Source: Candidatus Saccharibacteria bacterium 49-20 (GTDB lineage: Bacteria > Patescibacteriota > Saccharimonadia > Saccharimonadales > Saccharimonadaceae). Taken from it: 64,000 bases of DNA. Below are positions 33,198 through 41,693 of this stretch, piece after piece. Within the stretch, counting starts at the first letter, position 1, and the number at the start of each line of letters is the position of its first letter. The notes under the pieces are model-generated. The model was not told the DNA's origin. It worked only from the letters and a program-made list of their open reading frames with translations, and searched no databases. Position numbers and translations under genes: made by a program. The DNA lies in NCBI GenBank assembly GCA_001897295.1, contig MKSN01000001.1:454011-518010 (forward strand), in the 5' to 3' direction.

Positions 33198-33358
33198 AGC
33201 GACTCGTCACGAAGTGTGTTGAGTTTGTCCGTGAGGTGAGTGGGTGGCTCACGGTTCTTTTTTGGACCTTCATCGCCACTCTTGTAGTGGCCCTTGGAAC
33301 CGTCTGGTTTTATGGCCTTCCGATCCTCGCATTCGGCATGCTCACGCACCTGAAGTAG
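33194..33358 (+). CDS. Small membrane protein, cassette gene 2 of 3
   Basis: 54 residues from ATG 33194, overlapping the first gene's stop by 4 nt, so probably made by coupled translation. One or two closely spaced hydrophobic segments (about 16-50) that cover most of the chain. No family recognised. Confidence 0.62.
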   Translation: MKRLVTKCVEFVREVSGWLTVLFWTFIATLVVALGTVWFYGLPILAFGMLTHLK

Positions 33359-33371
33359 AAGGGAGGGGCCT

Positions 33372-33617
33372 ATGAGGCTTCTCGATCACATCATGTATCC
33401 ACTGAGCTTTCCCGCAAGGATGGCTCGACTCGAGCAGAAGTTCGTCGCCCAAGAGGCGGGGACTCACTCATGGGAGGAGGTGGTAGCGATCATGACCACA
33501 CCAAACAGTCCGCACGATGCGCCCCGTCGCATTCGTCTGAGTAAGCCGAAGCTGGCCGTCATCTGGACAACCGTCGGCTTCTTCTTCCTCTACGCCTTCA
33601 ACGTCATCGACGTATAG
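33372..33617 (+). CDS. Small membrane protein, cassette gene 3 of 3
   Basis: 81 residues. Soluble N-terminal part (about 1-58) and a membrane segment at the C-terminus (about 60-79), a tail-anchored layout. GGGAGGGG just upstream of the ATG is a good ribosome site. Lies 13 nt after gene 2 and is followed by the cassette terminator, so the three small membrane proteins are co-produced and may form one complex. Confidence 0.68.
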   Translation: MRLLDHIMYPLSFPARMARLEQKFVAQEAGTHSWEEVVAIMTTPNSPHDAPRRIRLSKPKLAVIWTTVGFFFLYAFNVIDV

Positions 33618-33656
33618 GGCAGGAGGGGCGAGTGCACGCTTCCCTGTTATTCAAGT

Positions 33657-33706
33657 AGGCCCGGTGCCTGCGGTCGAAGGACTCATCCTCCCGCAGCACG
33701 GGGCCT
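33657..33706 (+). terminator. Terminator of the three-gene cassette
   Basis: AGGCCC/GGGCCT outer stem with inner CTGCGG/CCGCAG, tail TTCGACTTTCC. Confidence 0.7.
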
Positions 33707-33742
33707 TTCGACTTTCCGCGCCCTCCATGCTACACTTTTGGC

Positions 33743-34288
33743 ATGGCAGAGAGCGATGTATTTCGAGAAATTTCGCTCGACGAATTCCGTCGAAGGCATG
33801 ACCATGTCGAATCGCGAATCACCATTGGTCAACTTGCCACCATTCGCTCTCAAATCTTTCTAGAAGCCTACAGCGTCAATGCGTACATGGAGCGCATTGA
33901 AACAGCCGTGGGATTTAGCGTCGCAGTTGAACGTATTGAAACCCCGGCCTCGATTGCGCTGGGCACTACGACCGTGCGACTTCTTTTTTATTCCAAACTT
34001 CAGCTTCAGGAAAAGCCGGCCGTCTCACGTATTGCAACCATACATCCGCAAACTCACGCCGGTGACGACGCACCCGCGATTTGGCGCATCCCGCGCGATG
34101 ACGCCTTTAGGACGCCGCAATTTCGATCTATTACCGAGGGATTCTTTTCACGCTGGGTTGACGACGACATCTCAGATGCCTGGCGTGAGCTGTACGAGCA
34201 TCCAGAACGCACCAATATAACGCCGCATTCACCCCTGTTGCATCAGAGGTCACCGTTTACGCCCCCTACCAAGAGGGAAAAACCCTAG
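33743..34288 (+). CDS. Hypothetical soluble protein
   Basis: 181 residues, core-type base composition, no membrane segment and no recognised family. TACACT (33731-33736) ends 6 nt before the ATG, so leaderless. The C-terminal 35 residues are Pro/His-rich and probably disordered (SPLLHQRSPFTPPTKREKP). It is the last plus-strand gene before the gene-free gap and the change of main coding strand. Confidence 0.65.
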   Translation: MAESDVFREISLDEFRRRHDHVESRITIGQLATIRSQIFLEAYSVNAYMERIETAVGFSVAVERIETPASIALGTTTVRLLFYSKLQLQEKPAVSRIATIHPQTHAGDDAPAIWRIPRDDAFRTPQFRSITEGFFSRWVDDDISDAWRELYEHPERTNITPHSPLLHQRSPFTPPTKREKP

Positions 34289-34978
34289 TTTTACCCCTTA
34301 AAATTTTATCGAACATAATTAGAACATTCACCATAAGGGCCTGGATGGGGTGTCTATAAACATGAATACACATAACAAGGTGTCCAAAATACGAAATTGC
34401 GAACTCAGGGCGTGATTAATAGGCAATAGCAAAAATACAGAAGCGCGAAGCAGAGAATTGTGAAATTATTTTCAAAAACCAGGCAGAAAGAGTGGCATAA
34501 GTTATCATGATTTGAATATAGACTTAACGTCGCACAATATATCTTTTACGAAGTGCATATATATGAAATAAGATGAATACTCATCCATCTTATTTAGCCC
34601 CCTAAAAGAGAAGTAACCGGTAAACTTGTCATACTCACACTATTTATACTGTTATTACTACACGTGTTATTACTGCCGATATGATCAAAGCCTCAGGCCC
34701 TCAGCCAAGTCGGCCCTAAGGGCGTTGTATATTTGTACATCAGTATTTGACTTATCCACAGTTTCAGTGCCATATTTGCTTTTTTCGTAAAATGATTATA
34801 CTACTCTCCTTCTGCTCCTCTACCCCGCTTTTTGACTTTTTGTTATTTTGATATCAAAATATACTTTTTTACACAAAATCGAACATGGAACAAAAATAGA
34901 ACATTGATATATGAAAAAGAGGGGGAAGAGTGTACCAACTTGGCGCCCAGACCGCCTCAGTGCCAACTCGCGTCGTCG
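34289..34978. other. Gene-free AT-rich region between convergent gene blocks
   Basis: About 690 nt without a supportable gene. Contents seen: a direct repeat ATCGAACAT...TAGAACATT at 34308-34328 and again at 34878-34905; hairpin AAATAAGATG/CATCTTATTT (34566-34595); GTTATTACT twice (34651-34659, 34666-34674); a perfect DnaA-box 9-mer TTATCCACA (34752-34760); TTGACT at 34832 with CAAAAT 17 nt later; and an 18-bp palindrome TATTTTGATATCAAAATA (34844-34861). Genes to the left are almost all plus, to the right almost all minus, so transcription converges here. It could be a replication terminus-type or maintenance region, or a decayed cassette; none is proved. Confidence 0.6.
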
Positions 34979-35926
34979 CTACTTGTACGCTGCACGGCCC
35001 GAGACCCGCACATCAACGTACCCTGCCCCACCACCTCCGTGTGATTCCAAATATTTAAGGGCGCGGTCAGCATCTTCCATCTGCTCCCCTGCTCCCCTGT
35101 CGATCGAAAACTTTACATAAGTTGTTTTGTTTTCAAAGTACACGTCTACCTGGCGTGTTGTACCAGTTGGGAGGATCGCTTTTACAGGGGTATATCCCCT
35201 ACCCTGCGCCTCTGAAACAATACGCCCCAAAAAGCCTAGTAGGCGCGTTCCCACTACTGCACTTCCCTGCTCTGGACTGACGCCACTTTCATCAACAATC
35301 TGTACTGTTGGTGCATCGTAATAGTTCTTCTCAAAGACCACACCATCAGCGTCGACGTAGTACTGCTTGCCGTTAATTTGCCACCCCGCAACAGGGGTGC
35401 GGAAGGTAACGGTAAAGTTGCTCTGGGCAAGCCCGGGCATGCCGCTCAATTCGAGGGTCTCTACCTCTGGAAGTTCACTTGAAACGAAGGCGCTTAATGC
35501 GGTCTCGTCGAGTGACGCACGCAGACGTTGTGCTGGGTTCAGATTTAAATATTCACTTACCGACTTTTCATATACGCCATTGTCGAAGGTGGTCGACAGC
35601 TGCTTCGACGAAGTCATGACATGCACCTGGGCGATGAGCTGCCACAGCAAGAGTGCGAGCGCAACAACCGCGACGGCAACAATCAAAAAGATGCCGCCAA
35701 GCTTACGACGCTGTAACGCAAGAGTGTGCGCCTTTTGGCGAGACGATTCCTCGGGAGTATTATGCCGGTAACTACTGAGTGTTTGGTTGCGCCTAAATTG
35801 CGTTTGGGGCGCCTCGACAGCTGATTTTGAAGTGCGCGTCGCCCCGGCGTCAAACTCATCCTCAGCAACACGTCGACGACGTGGAACAGGCTCATTTGCA
35901 CGAGAATTTTTCTTTTTCGAAAACAT
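34979..35926 (-). CDS. ftsQ: Cell division protein FtsQ
   Basis: 315 residues. Arg/Lys-rich cytoplasmic N-terminus (about 1-95), one membrane segment (about 97-120), then a POTRA-type and FtsQ domain outside (LSGMPGLAQSNFTVTFRTPVAGW; YYVDADGVVF). Connects FtsL/FtsB-type proteins with the divisome. ATG 35926 follows an extended -10 (TGCTATACT) by 10 nt, so it has its own promoter within the dcw cluster; an upstream in-frame start at 35959 would be before it. Last gene of the minus-strand cluster. Confidence 0.85.
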   Translation of the reverse strand: MFSKKKNSRANEPVPRRRRVAEDEFDAGATRTSKSAVEAPQTQFRRNQTLSSYRHNTPEESSRQKAHTLALQRRKLGGIFLIVAVAVVALALLLWQLIAQVHVMTSSKQLSTTFDNGVYEKSVSEYLNLNPAQRLRASLDETALSAFVSSELPEVETLELSGMPGLAQSNFTVTFRTPVAGWQINGKQYYVDADGVVFEKNYYDAPTVQIVDESGVSPEQGSAVVGTRLLGFLGRIVSEAQGRGYTPVKAILPTGTTRQVDVYFENKTTYVKFSIDRGAGEQMEDADRALKYLESHGGGGAGYVDVRVSGRAAYK

Positions 35927-35965
35927 GGTTACGCTTAGTATAGCACCTAAGCGCCTCAAGCAGGA

Positions 35966-37111
35966 CTACTTACGCGCCCCAAGAATCAAGCGGGCTACAT
36001 CTTTGGCGGCATTTGGCTTCGCGAAAGTCCCGAAGCGCTTCGCCATTGTCTTGGTAGTCTTTGGATCGTTAAGGTAGTTAGCGACTGCTTTGACGAGCAG
36101 TTGCGGGCGTTCTACCGTTGCATCTTCATCAAGCACCACAGCCACCTGCGCCTCGCCGTATACGGCAGCATTCTTAAGCTGGTGACCGCCGGTTAAAGCC
36201 GCATTAGGAACAAGAATAGTAGGCTTCTCAAGCGCTGCAAGTTCAAGAATTGTCGTTGCGCCCGCTCGTGTCACCACGACGTCAGCCGCCCCAAGGAGCT
36301 CGTGCATATTGTTTACAAACTTATGCAGCTTGAAGTCTTTCGTGTCTGGGTGCTGTAGGCGAAGTTCATCGTAGTGCCCTGCCCCACTGACCAAAATAAC
36401 AGAGGTAATATCAAGCAACTTATCGAGCACTTCAAGTGTCGTGTTATTAAGGCGCGTCGCACCAAGCCCGCCACCCGTCACGACAGTAAGGGGTTTCTTT
36501 GGGTCGACGCCCCACTGCTTTTTTGCTGCGACTTGCTCGGCAGCACTGAAAGGGCGGAACTTTGCATTCACAGGAATACCCACGTATTCGGTGCGGTCCT
36601 TAGGGTAATTGTAGTACTCGAGTGGGGCGCCCGTGGCAATCTTCGTTGCCCAGCGCGACAGTACGCGGTTGGTAAGCCCAGGGTGCGCATCGGAGTCGTG
36701 AATCACCAACGGAATGCGCAACAAGTGAGCGGCCATTCCCACGGGAAGACAGACAAAGCCCCCTTTAGTAAAAATGACGTCCGGTCGCCACCAAAGCAAC
36801 TTCCAGAAGCTCTGTAAAAAGCCACCGGCAATCTTAAATAAGTCAACAAAATTCTGCCACATAAGTGATGGCCACATAATATGCTGCCAAAGAGTCAGGT
36901 GATGATAACGGCGAAGCTTTCCTGATGCAATCGTCTCAACAGCAATCGAATCATCAAAGGCGCCTACAATAGAGGCTGCTTGCTGCGCAAAGTGCACATC
37001 ACACCAGAATTTCAATTCGACGTCGGGTTCAAGTGTGCGGAGCTCTTTAAGCACCGCGACGACTGGCGTAACGTGTCCGCCGGACCCCCCGCCTACTGCG
37101 AGAATCCTCAT
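35966..37111 (-). CDS. murG: UDP-GlcNAc:lipid I transferase MurG
   Basis: 381 residues. Adds GlcNAc to lipid I on the inner membrane face, giving lipid II. N-terminal Gly-rich motif GGGSGGHVTPV, then IHDSDAHPGLTNR and the C-terminal UDP-binding part (VVTGGGLGATRLN, TRAGATTILELAALEKPTILVP). Its start overlaps the end of ftsW by 65 nt, unusually long, but the ATG cannot move downstream without losing the glycine motif. Part of the dcw operon. Confidence 0.95.
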   Translation of the reverse strand: MRILAVGGGSGGHVTPVVAVLKELRTLEPDVELKFWCDVHFAQQAASIVGAFDDSIAVETIASGKLRRYHHLTLWQHIMWPSLMWQNFVDLFKIAGGFLQSFWKLLWWRPDVIFTKGGFVCLPVGMAAHLLRIPLVIHDSDAHPGLTNRVLSRWATKIATGAPLEYYNYPKDRTEYVGIPVNAKFRPFSAAEQVAAKKQWGVDPKKPLTVVTGGGLGATRLNNTTLEVLDKLLDITSVILVSGAGHYDELRLQHPDTKDFKLHKFVNNMHELLGAADVVVTRAGATTILELAALEKPTILVPNAALTGGHQLKNAAVYGEAQVAVVLDEDATVERPQLLVKAVANYLNDPKTTKTMAKRFGTFAKPNAAKDVARLILGARK

Positions 37112-38321
37112 CTGTTGCCTCCTTTATACGTGATGAATGTACGGTGTATTTTGAAAGTTGGAACACCAGTCCAAGCGCCGCTGCAATAAAGATCATACTC
37201 GTACCACCATAACTGAGTAGTGGCAGTGTAATACCGGTCAATGGGAAAATACCAATCATAGCGGCTATATTTAGGATAACATGGGCGCCGAGCCACCCAA
37301 ATACGCCCGCTGCGAGCAGCTTTAGGCGCAGATCAATCATTCCGTCCATAACACTTAAAAGACGCATCAGAAGCGCCACAAAGAGGCCCAGGAGCGCAAC
37401 AGTCCCCACGAAGCCAAATGTCTCACCAATAATGGCAAAGATCGAATCATTCATCGACTCCGGAAGATATCCAGACGCCTGGACACTACTGCCAATTCCT
37501 ACACCAAACATGCCGCCCGAGCCAATCGCAATCTTTGCGTGCTGAATGTGATAGGCGTCCGCGTCCTCAGTTGAGGTATTGTCACCCTGCAAGTACGTCA
37601 TCACGCGCTCGACGCGGTGCGGCGACGTAAAAATCATCACCATTCCAGCAACGAGTAACACGCCAAACAAACTAAATATGATTTTCTTATTAATTCCCGC
37701 CACAAACAGCATTGCCACAATAATCGCCGTCAGTGAGATACCCGTACCGAGGTCCTTTTGAATTCCAATCACGAAAAGCACCGCAAAGCCCGCGATAGCC
37801 GCCACTGGAAGAAGCGTCTCTTTCCAGTCGTTAATCTTCCCCGTCTTCACGCGTACGGCAAGAAATACCGCAAGATATAGAAGCAACCCAAACTTGAGGA
37901 TTTCCGCAGGCTGCACACTTCCAAGTGGTCCAAGTTCAATCCAACGGGCCGCGCCATTCGTCGCTTCGATAACCCCGACCCAGTACCCCACCGCAAGCAG
38001 CGCACAAGCAATAAATCCAGCCCATAGCACCTTCGCACCGTGTTTCAAGACAAAATTATATGGCACAACCGACATCGCCCAGAATGCACCCAGCGCAAGT
38101 CCGATACTAAGAAGCTGCTTCCAGAAGAAATATCCCGAGTCATATTCAAACCCAAATACTGAGTTCATCAGGTTGGCACGCTGCGGGCCGATAGCGTAAA
38201 TAACAAGCAGTCCAATAAACATAAGGAGCACCGTGAAAATGACAATCAAGCGATCGCCGTGGTGCTTACGAATCACACCCTCGGGTGTGGCACCGCGCCT
38301 TTCACGCCACCCAGCGGCCAT
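37047..38321 (-). CDS. ftsW: Lipid II polymerase FtsW (SEDS family)
   Basis: 424 residues with about ten membrane segments. SEDS glycosyltransferase polymerising lipid II at the septum. Family motifs include NGAARWIELGPLGSVQPAEILKFG and the late PLTGITLPLLSYGGTSM. It begins 2 nt after mraY and its last 65 nt are shared with murG. Basic C-terminal tail (RSRRGVRRTRYASRRGA) lies in the overlap. Next to a class B PBP, its usual partner. Confidence 0.95.
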   Translation of the reverse strand: MAAGWRERRGATPEGVIRKHHGDRLIVIFTVLLMFIGLLVIYAIGPQRANLMNSVFGFEYDSGYFFWKQLLSIGLALGAFWAMSVVPYNFVLKHGAKVLWAGFIACALLAVGYWVGVIEATNGAARWIELGPLGSVQPAEILKFGLLLYLAVFLAVRVKTGKINDWKETLLPVAAIAGFAVLFVIGIQKDLGTGISLTAIIVAMLFVAGINKKIIFSLFGVLLVAGMVMIFTSPHRVERVMTYLQGDNTSTEDADAYHIQHAKIAIGSGGMFGVGIGSSVQASGYLPESMNDSIFAIIGETFGFVGTVALLGLFVALLMRLLSVMDGMIDLRLKLLAAGVFGWLGAHVILNIAAMIGIFPLTGITLPLLSYGGTSMIFIAAALGLVFQLSKYTVHSSRIKEATDEDSRSRRGVRRTRYASRRGA

Positions 38322-38323
38322 TG

Positions 38324-39358
38324 CTAGATGTTACCCCCGGCCAGTGCAACCATCACACCTACAAACGAAGTAACTGCAGCAATAACCCAGAAGCGCATCG
38401 TTACCTTTGTTTCAGGCCAGCCAATTGCTTCGAGGTGGTGGTGAATCGGCGCAGAAATGAAGATCTTACGCTTAAAGACCCGCTTGCTAAAGATTTGAAT
38501 GAGGCTTGAGCCCGCTTCAATCACAAATACCAGGCCGATAATCGGAAGAATAAACAGCGTGTCGGTCAGCATTGCCACGACACCAAGCGATGTACCCAGC
38601 GCAAAGCTTCCCACGTCTCCCATGAAGAATCGAGCTGGATGAATATTAAACCAAAGGTAGCTGAGTAGCGCCCCTACTACGGTGAAACAGAAGCCTGCCA
38701 TAAGTGGGTTACCTTGCATAATTGCAATCACACCGAAACTACCAAATGAAATTGCCGCAAGGCCGCCCGCAAGTCCATCAAGGCCGTCGCTAATATTTAC
38801 GGCGTTACCTGTTGCGACAACCACAAAGGCAAACAACGGAATAATGAGCCAGCCAAGGTGCCACTCACCTACAAACGGTACCGTGACCGCAGTAACGTCA
38901 AGGCGGTCAAAGAAGAACCAGCCAAGTACTAGGCCGATACCGGTAATCATCAAAAACTTAAAGCTCGATCGAAGCCCCGCCACACCCTTGCCGCCGCCAC
39001 GGATGTTAATAATATCGTCAATCAGTCCAACCAATGCACCCCCGGCAAGTGCCGCTAGGGGCAGCCATGTCTCGCGACGGTCAAGATTGAAGAAGAAGGT
39101 CACAATCACAATCGCCAGCACGAAGACCATACCAGCCATTGTGGGAATGTTGCGCTTGAACTTTGCGGCGTGGAGCTTCGTAAACACTGACAGCTTTTCA
39201 CCAGTGGTACTCTCGGTGCGTTGGCGCTTCCAAAACTTAAAGCGATACGCAACAAATGTATAGACAGGCGTGAGAAGCATCGCCAGCACAAACGCGCCCA
39301 CACTCAGAATAAATGTCTGCAGTAGTGCGTTATTGAGAACTTGGTTTACGGGTTCCAT
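38324..39358 (-). CDS. mraY: Phospho-MurNAc-pentapeptide translocase MraY
   Basis: 344 residues with about ten membrane segments. Links phospho-MurNAc-pentapeptide to undecaprenyl phosphate, forming lipid I. Motifs: KRNIPTMAG near the N-terminus, DDIINI, NAVNISDGLDGLAGG with the catalytic Asp pair, and APIHHHLE near the C-terminus. Lies 6 nt after the PBP gene and 2 nt before ftsW. Confidence 0.96.
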   Translation of the reverse strand: MEPVNQVLNNALLQTFILSVGAFVLAMLLTPVYTFVAYRFKFWKRQRTESTTGEKLSVFTKLHAAKFKRNIPTMAGMVFVLAIVIVTFFFNLDRRETWLPLAALAGGALVGLIDDIINIRGGGKGVAGLRSSFKFLMITGIGLVLGWFFFDRLDVTAVTVPFVGEWHLGWLIIPLFAFVVVATGNAVNISDGLDGLAGGLAAISFGSFGVIAIMQGNPLMAGFCFTVVGALLSYLWFNIHPARFFMGDVGSFALGTSLGVVAMLTDTLFILPIIGLVFVIEAGSSLIQIFSKRVFKRKIFISAPIHHHLEAIGWPETKVTMRFWVIAAVTSFVGVMVALAGGNI

Positions 39359-39364
39359 ATTTGT

Positions 39365-41119
39365 TTAGCCTTTCGGTTGGATCTTTAGGTAATCAAGCAT
39401 CCAGTTTGAGATATCAGTGAAGATTGGCATCGCATCGGCTGAACCGCCCAAAATGCGGTGATCGCCGTGGATTGATACCATTATGACATATTCTGGGTGA
39501 TCTATATCACTTCCGCCGTATCCAAGGTAGGTCGCGATTGTTTCGTCGTCGGCGTACACCCCATTCTTAATCACCTGTGAGGTACCAGTCTTACCACCGA
39601 TATAGTAGCCGGCTTTATCAATTCCCCTAAATGACGAGCGCGCCACATGAGTCATTTCTTTAATCTGCTGAGACGTTGTTTCCTTAACAACGCCAAGCTT
39701 TGCCGGTTGCGGGGTTGCATTCTGGACGTACTCCCCTTCGCCGTTCACGTAGCCGCTAATAACAGTTGGTTTGTAGTAGTTACCGCCGTTGATCAGTGCG
39801 CAGAACCCGCTCGTCACTTGAATAAGCGTCGCATCAAGTCCTTGCCCGAATGACATGTTCGAATAGCGTACCGCGTTACCATCGGCGTCATCAGGGGAAA
39901 TGATAATTCCCTTCTGCTCATTCGCAAGTTCAATGCCAGTGTTTTGCCCGAGGCCAAGGCGGTCGTGGAAATACTCGTACATTGTGTCACGAGCGGTCTT
40001 AGTAATATCTTTACCATTCCCAAGGCGTTCAGCGAGCGTAACGAAGCCGGTATTAAGCGACCAAGTCAGCGCGGTTTGGAATGAAATCACCCCCGTGTGG
40101 CCCTTAGTTGCGTTTGTAATTGTGCGGTCATCCACCTTAATCGAGTCGGTGTTGTAGTAGGTGTCATTTGCCGTCGCAACGCCCTTGTCGATTGCAGCCG
40201 CCATCGTATACGTCTTCACGTCAGAACCCGGTTCGTACGGCGCAGAAATTGTACCATTATTGAATAGTGCCGCATCGTTCACTTTGTAGTATTCAGACGG
40301 ATTATAAGTAGGTAGATTCGCCATCGCCATGACGCGGCCGGTATTAGGGTCCATGACTACGACACTCGCGTCAGTTGCGCGGCTGCGCTGGATACCCGCT
40401 GCGAGCGCCTGCTCAACCTTCGACTGAATATTGCGGTCGATCGACATCACGATATTTTTACCATTTTCAGCTGGTTCACGGATATTGCGATCGCCAATCG
40501 TCAACGGTACATCACTCACGTCAGTCACCGTTTCGAGGCGCCCATCCTTACCAGCGAGTTCGTCGTTCATGTATCCTTCAAGGCCGTAGTTTCCTACCCC
40601 ATCAGCGTTCACAAACCCTAGCGTTTGCGCAGCAAGTTGGCCCTCTGGGTACACGCGCTGCGAGACGGCAGTAAACCCAATGCCGCTCAACTTTTCGTCT
40701 TTAATCTTTTCTGCCTGGGTACGGGTGACGCGCTTGGCGATAATCTGATAGCGACTATCTTCTTTATCAAGAAGCTTATCGAAATCATCCACTACGTTAC
40801 CACCTGCTACCGCTTTCATAACCTTCTCGACCTTATCGGCCGAGTCGTTTTCGATGATAACCGCAGGGTCAACAAATACCGTGTAGACAGTTTCGTTTAA
40901 CACGAGTTTTACTGGGCTATCGCCACTTAAGGCATAGATTTCACCACGGGTGGCGGGAAGGCGCTCTTTCTTCACCTGCTCTTGCTGAGCCAATGACACG
41001 TAGTGATTATGTTGAATCACCTGTAGGTAAAAAAGCCGAAGCACAAAAACAGCCGCAATCACGAGTACTACACTCGCAAGGATGCGGGATCGGCTGCCTT
41101 GAAGTAATTCGGGTTTCAT
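39365..41119 (-). CDS. ftsI: Class B penicillin-binding protein (FtsI/PBP2-type)
   Basis: 584 residues. Membrane anchor at about 13-33, dimerisation domain, then the transpeptidase domain with S299-x-x-K302 in EPGSDVK, S354-L-N356 and K510-T-G512. Cross-links septal peptidoglycan as partner of FtsW. Position between an FtsL-like gene and mraY is the classical one for ftsI. No PASTA domains. Symbol by position and motif; the enzyme could also serve elongation in this small genome. Confidence 0.92.
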   Translation of the reverse strand: MKPELLQGSRSRILASVVLVIAAVFVLRLFYLQVIQHNHYVSLAQQEQVKKERLPATRGEIYALSGDSPVKLVLNETVYTVFVDPAVIIENDSADKVEKVMKAVAGGNVVDDFDKLLDKEDSRYQIIAKRVTRTQAEKIKDEKLSGIGFTAVSQRVYPEGQLAAQTLGFVNADGVGNYGLEGYMNDELAGKDGRLETVTDVSDVPLTIGDRNIREPAENGKNIVMSIDRNIQSKVEQALAAGIQRSRATDASVVVMDPNTGRVMAMANLPTYNPSEYYKVNDAALFNNGTISAPYEPGSDVKTYTMAAAIDKGVATANDTYYNTDSIKVDDRTITNATKGHTGVISFQTALTWSLNTGFVTLAERLGNGKDITKTARDTMYEYFHDRLGLGQNTGIELANEQKGIIISPDDADGNAVRYSNMSFGQGLDATLIQVTSGFCALINGGNYYKPTVISGYVNGEGEYVQNATPQPAKLGVVKETTSQQIKEMTHVARSSFRGIDKAGYYIGGKTGTSQVIKNGVYADDETIATYLGYGGSDIDHPEYVIMVSIHGDHRILGGSADAMPIFTDISNWMLDYLKIQPKG

Positions 41120-41131
41120 AAACGTAAGATA

Positions 41132-41479
41132 TTATTCTTGAACGTACTGAGTATTGGCTGGCGTAGTCATTTCCTTTGCCACGCTGCTGTTCTTGACGGT
41201 CTCAAGCGCAGTGAGGCGGGCGTTCTCTACCTCGAGCTCGCTCTTTTGTTCATTGTAGTCAGCAATCTGACTGTCGATCTTTTGTGCTTCGTAGTCATAA
41301 CCTGTGGTGCGTGTTGCCTGGGTGACGTAAATCAAACCGAGGACAATAATCATCAGCGCGACCAGCACTGTATGAGCAACTGGCCCAAGTTTGACTGCCG
41401 ATTGAAAGCGAGTCGTATTCTGGTTACGAGAATAGTTCTGCTGACGGCGTGAAACGTAATAATTGTTAGTTTGTGACAT
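41132..41479 (-). CDS. ftsL: FtsL/DivIC-like division protein
   Basis: 115 residues. Polar N-terminus rich in Asn, Gln and Tyr, one membrane segment (about 34-53), then a heptad-like coiled coil outside (QKIDSQIADYNEQKSELEVE). Sequence of this family is poorly conserved, so the name rests on size, topology and location between rsmH and the PBP gene. The leader is A-rich (AAAAACAAAAAACAAAAACC) and preceded by tandem hairpins. Confidence 0.75.
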   Translation of the reverse strand: MSQTNNYYVSRRQQNYSRNQNTTRFQSAVKLGPVAHTVLVALMIIVLGLIYVTQATRTTGYDYEAQKIDSQIADYNEQKSELEVENARLTALETVKNSSVAKEMTTPANTQYVQE

Positions 41480-41540
41480 TGTGGTGGTGGTTTTTGTTTT
41501 TTGTTTTATTTTTTGTGGCTCGTCTAGGCTTTAGGCCCGC

Positions 41541-41583
41541 CTGAGTCATAGGCCCCGGGCCCGCTGCTATGAGATAGCGGGCC
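41541..41583 (-). promoter_or_regulatory. Tandem GC-rich hairpins in the ftsL leader
   Basis: On the minus strand GGCCCGCT..AGCGGGCC is followed by GGCC..GGCC hairpins, about 60-100 nt before the ftsL start and after a 21-codon open frame. Possible attenuator or RNA-processing site; function inferred only from structure. Confidence 0.45.
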
Positions 41584-41600
41584 AAGAGCGAATTGGTGGA

Positions 41601-41666
41601 TTACTTTACGCGAACTGCAACGACTTGTGGTTGGTCTGCGTATTGTACTGTAATGTGAACTGGCAT
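41601..41666 (-). CDS. Possible 21-residue peptide in the dcw cluster
   Basis: ATG at 41666-41664 and TAA at 41603-41601 encode MPVHITVQYADQPQVVAVRVK. A purine stretch AAGGGAAAGGG lies about 10 nt upstream. It sits in the 214-nt space between rsmH and ftsL, directly before the tandem hairpins, a layout like a leader peptide. Equally it could be chance; no homologue is known to me. Confidence 0.35.
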   Translation of the reverse strand: MPVHITVQYADQPQVVAVRVK

Positions 41667-41693
41667 GATTTTTGTGCCCTTTCCCTTGTTTTT

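Noticed and set aside
34289-34978. Replication origin in the gene-free gap
   Set aside because: One DnaA box and repeats fit, but genes on both sides point toward the gap, the opposite of an origin, and dnaA/dnaN are absent. GC counts on a few lines were not decisive.
34911-35120. 69-codon open frame on the plus strand overlapping ftsQ
   Set aside because: Antisense to the conserved end of ftsQ, with Arg/Pro-rich composition typical of shadow frames.
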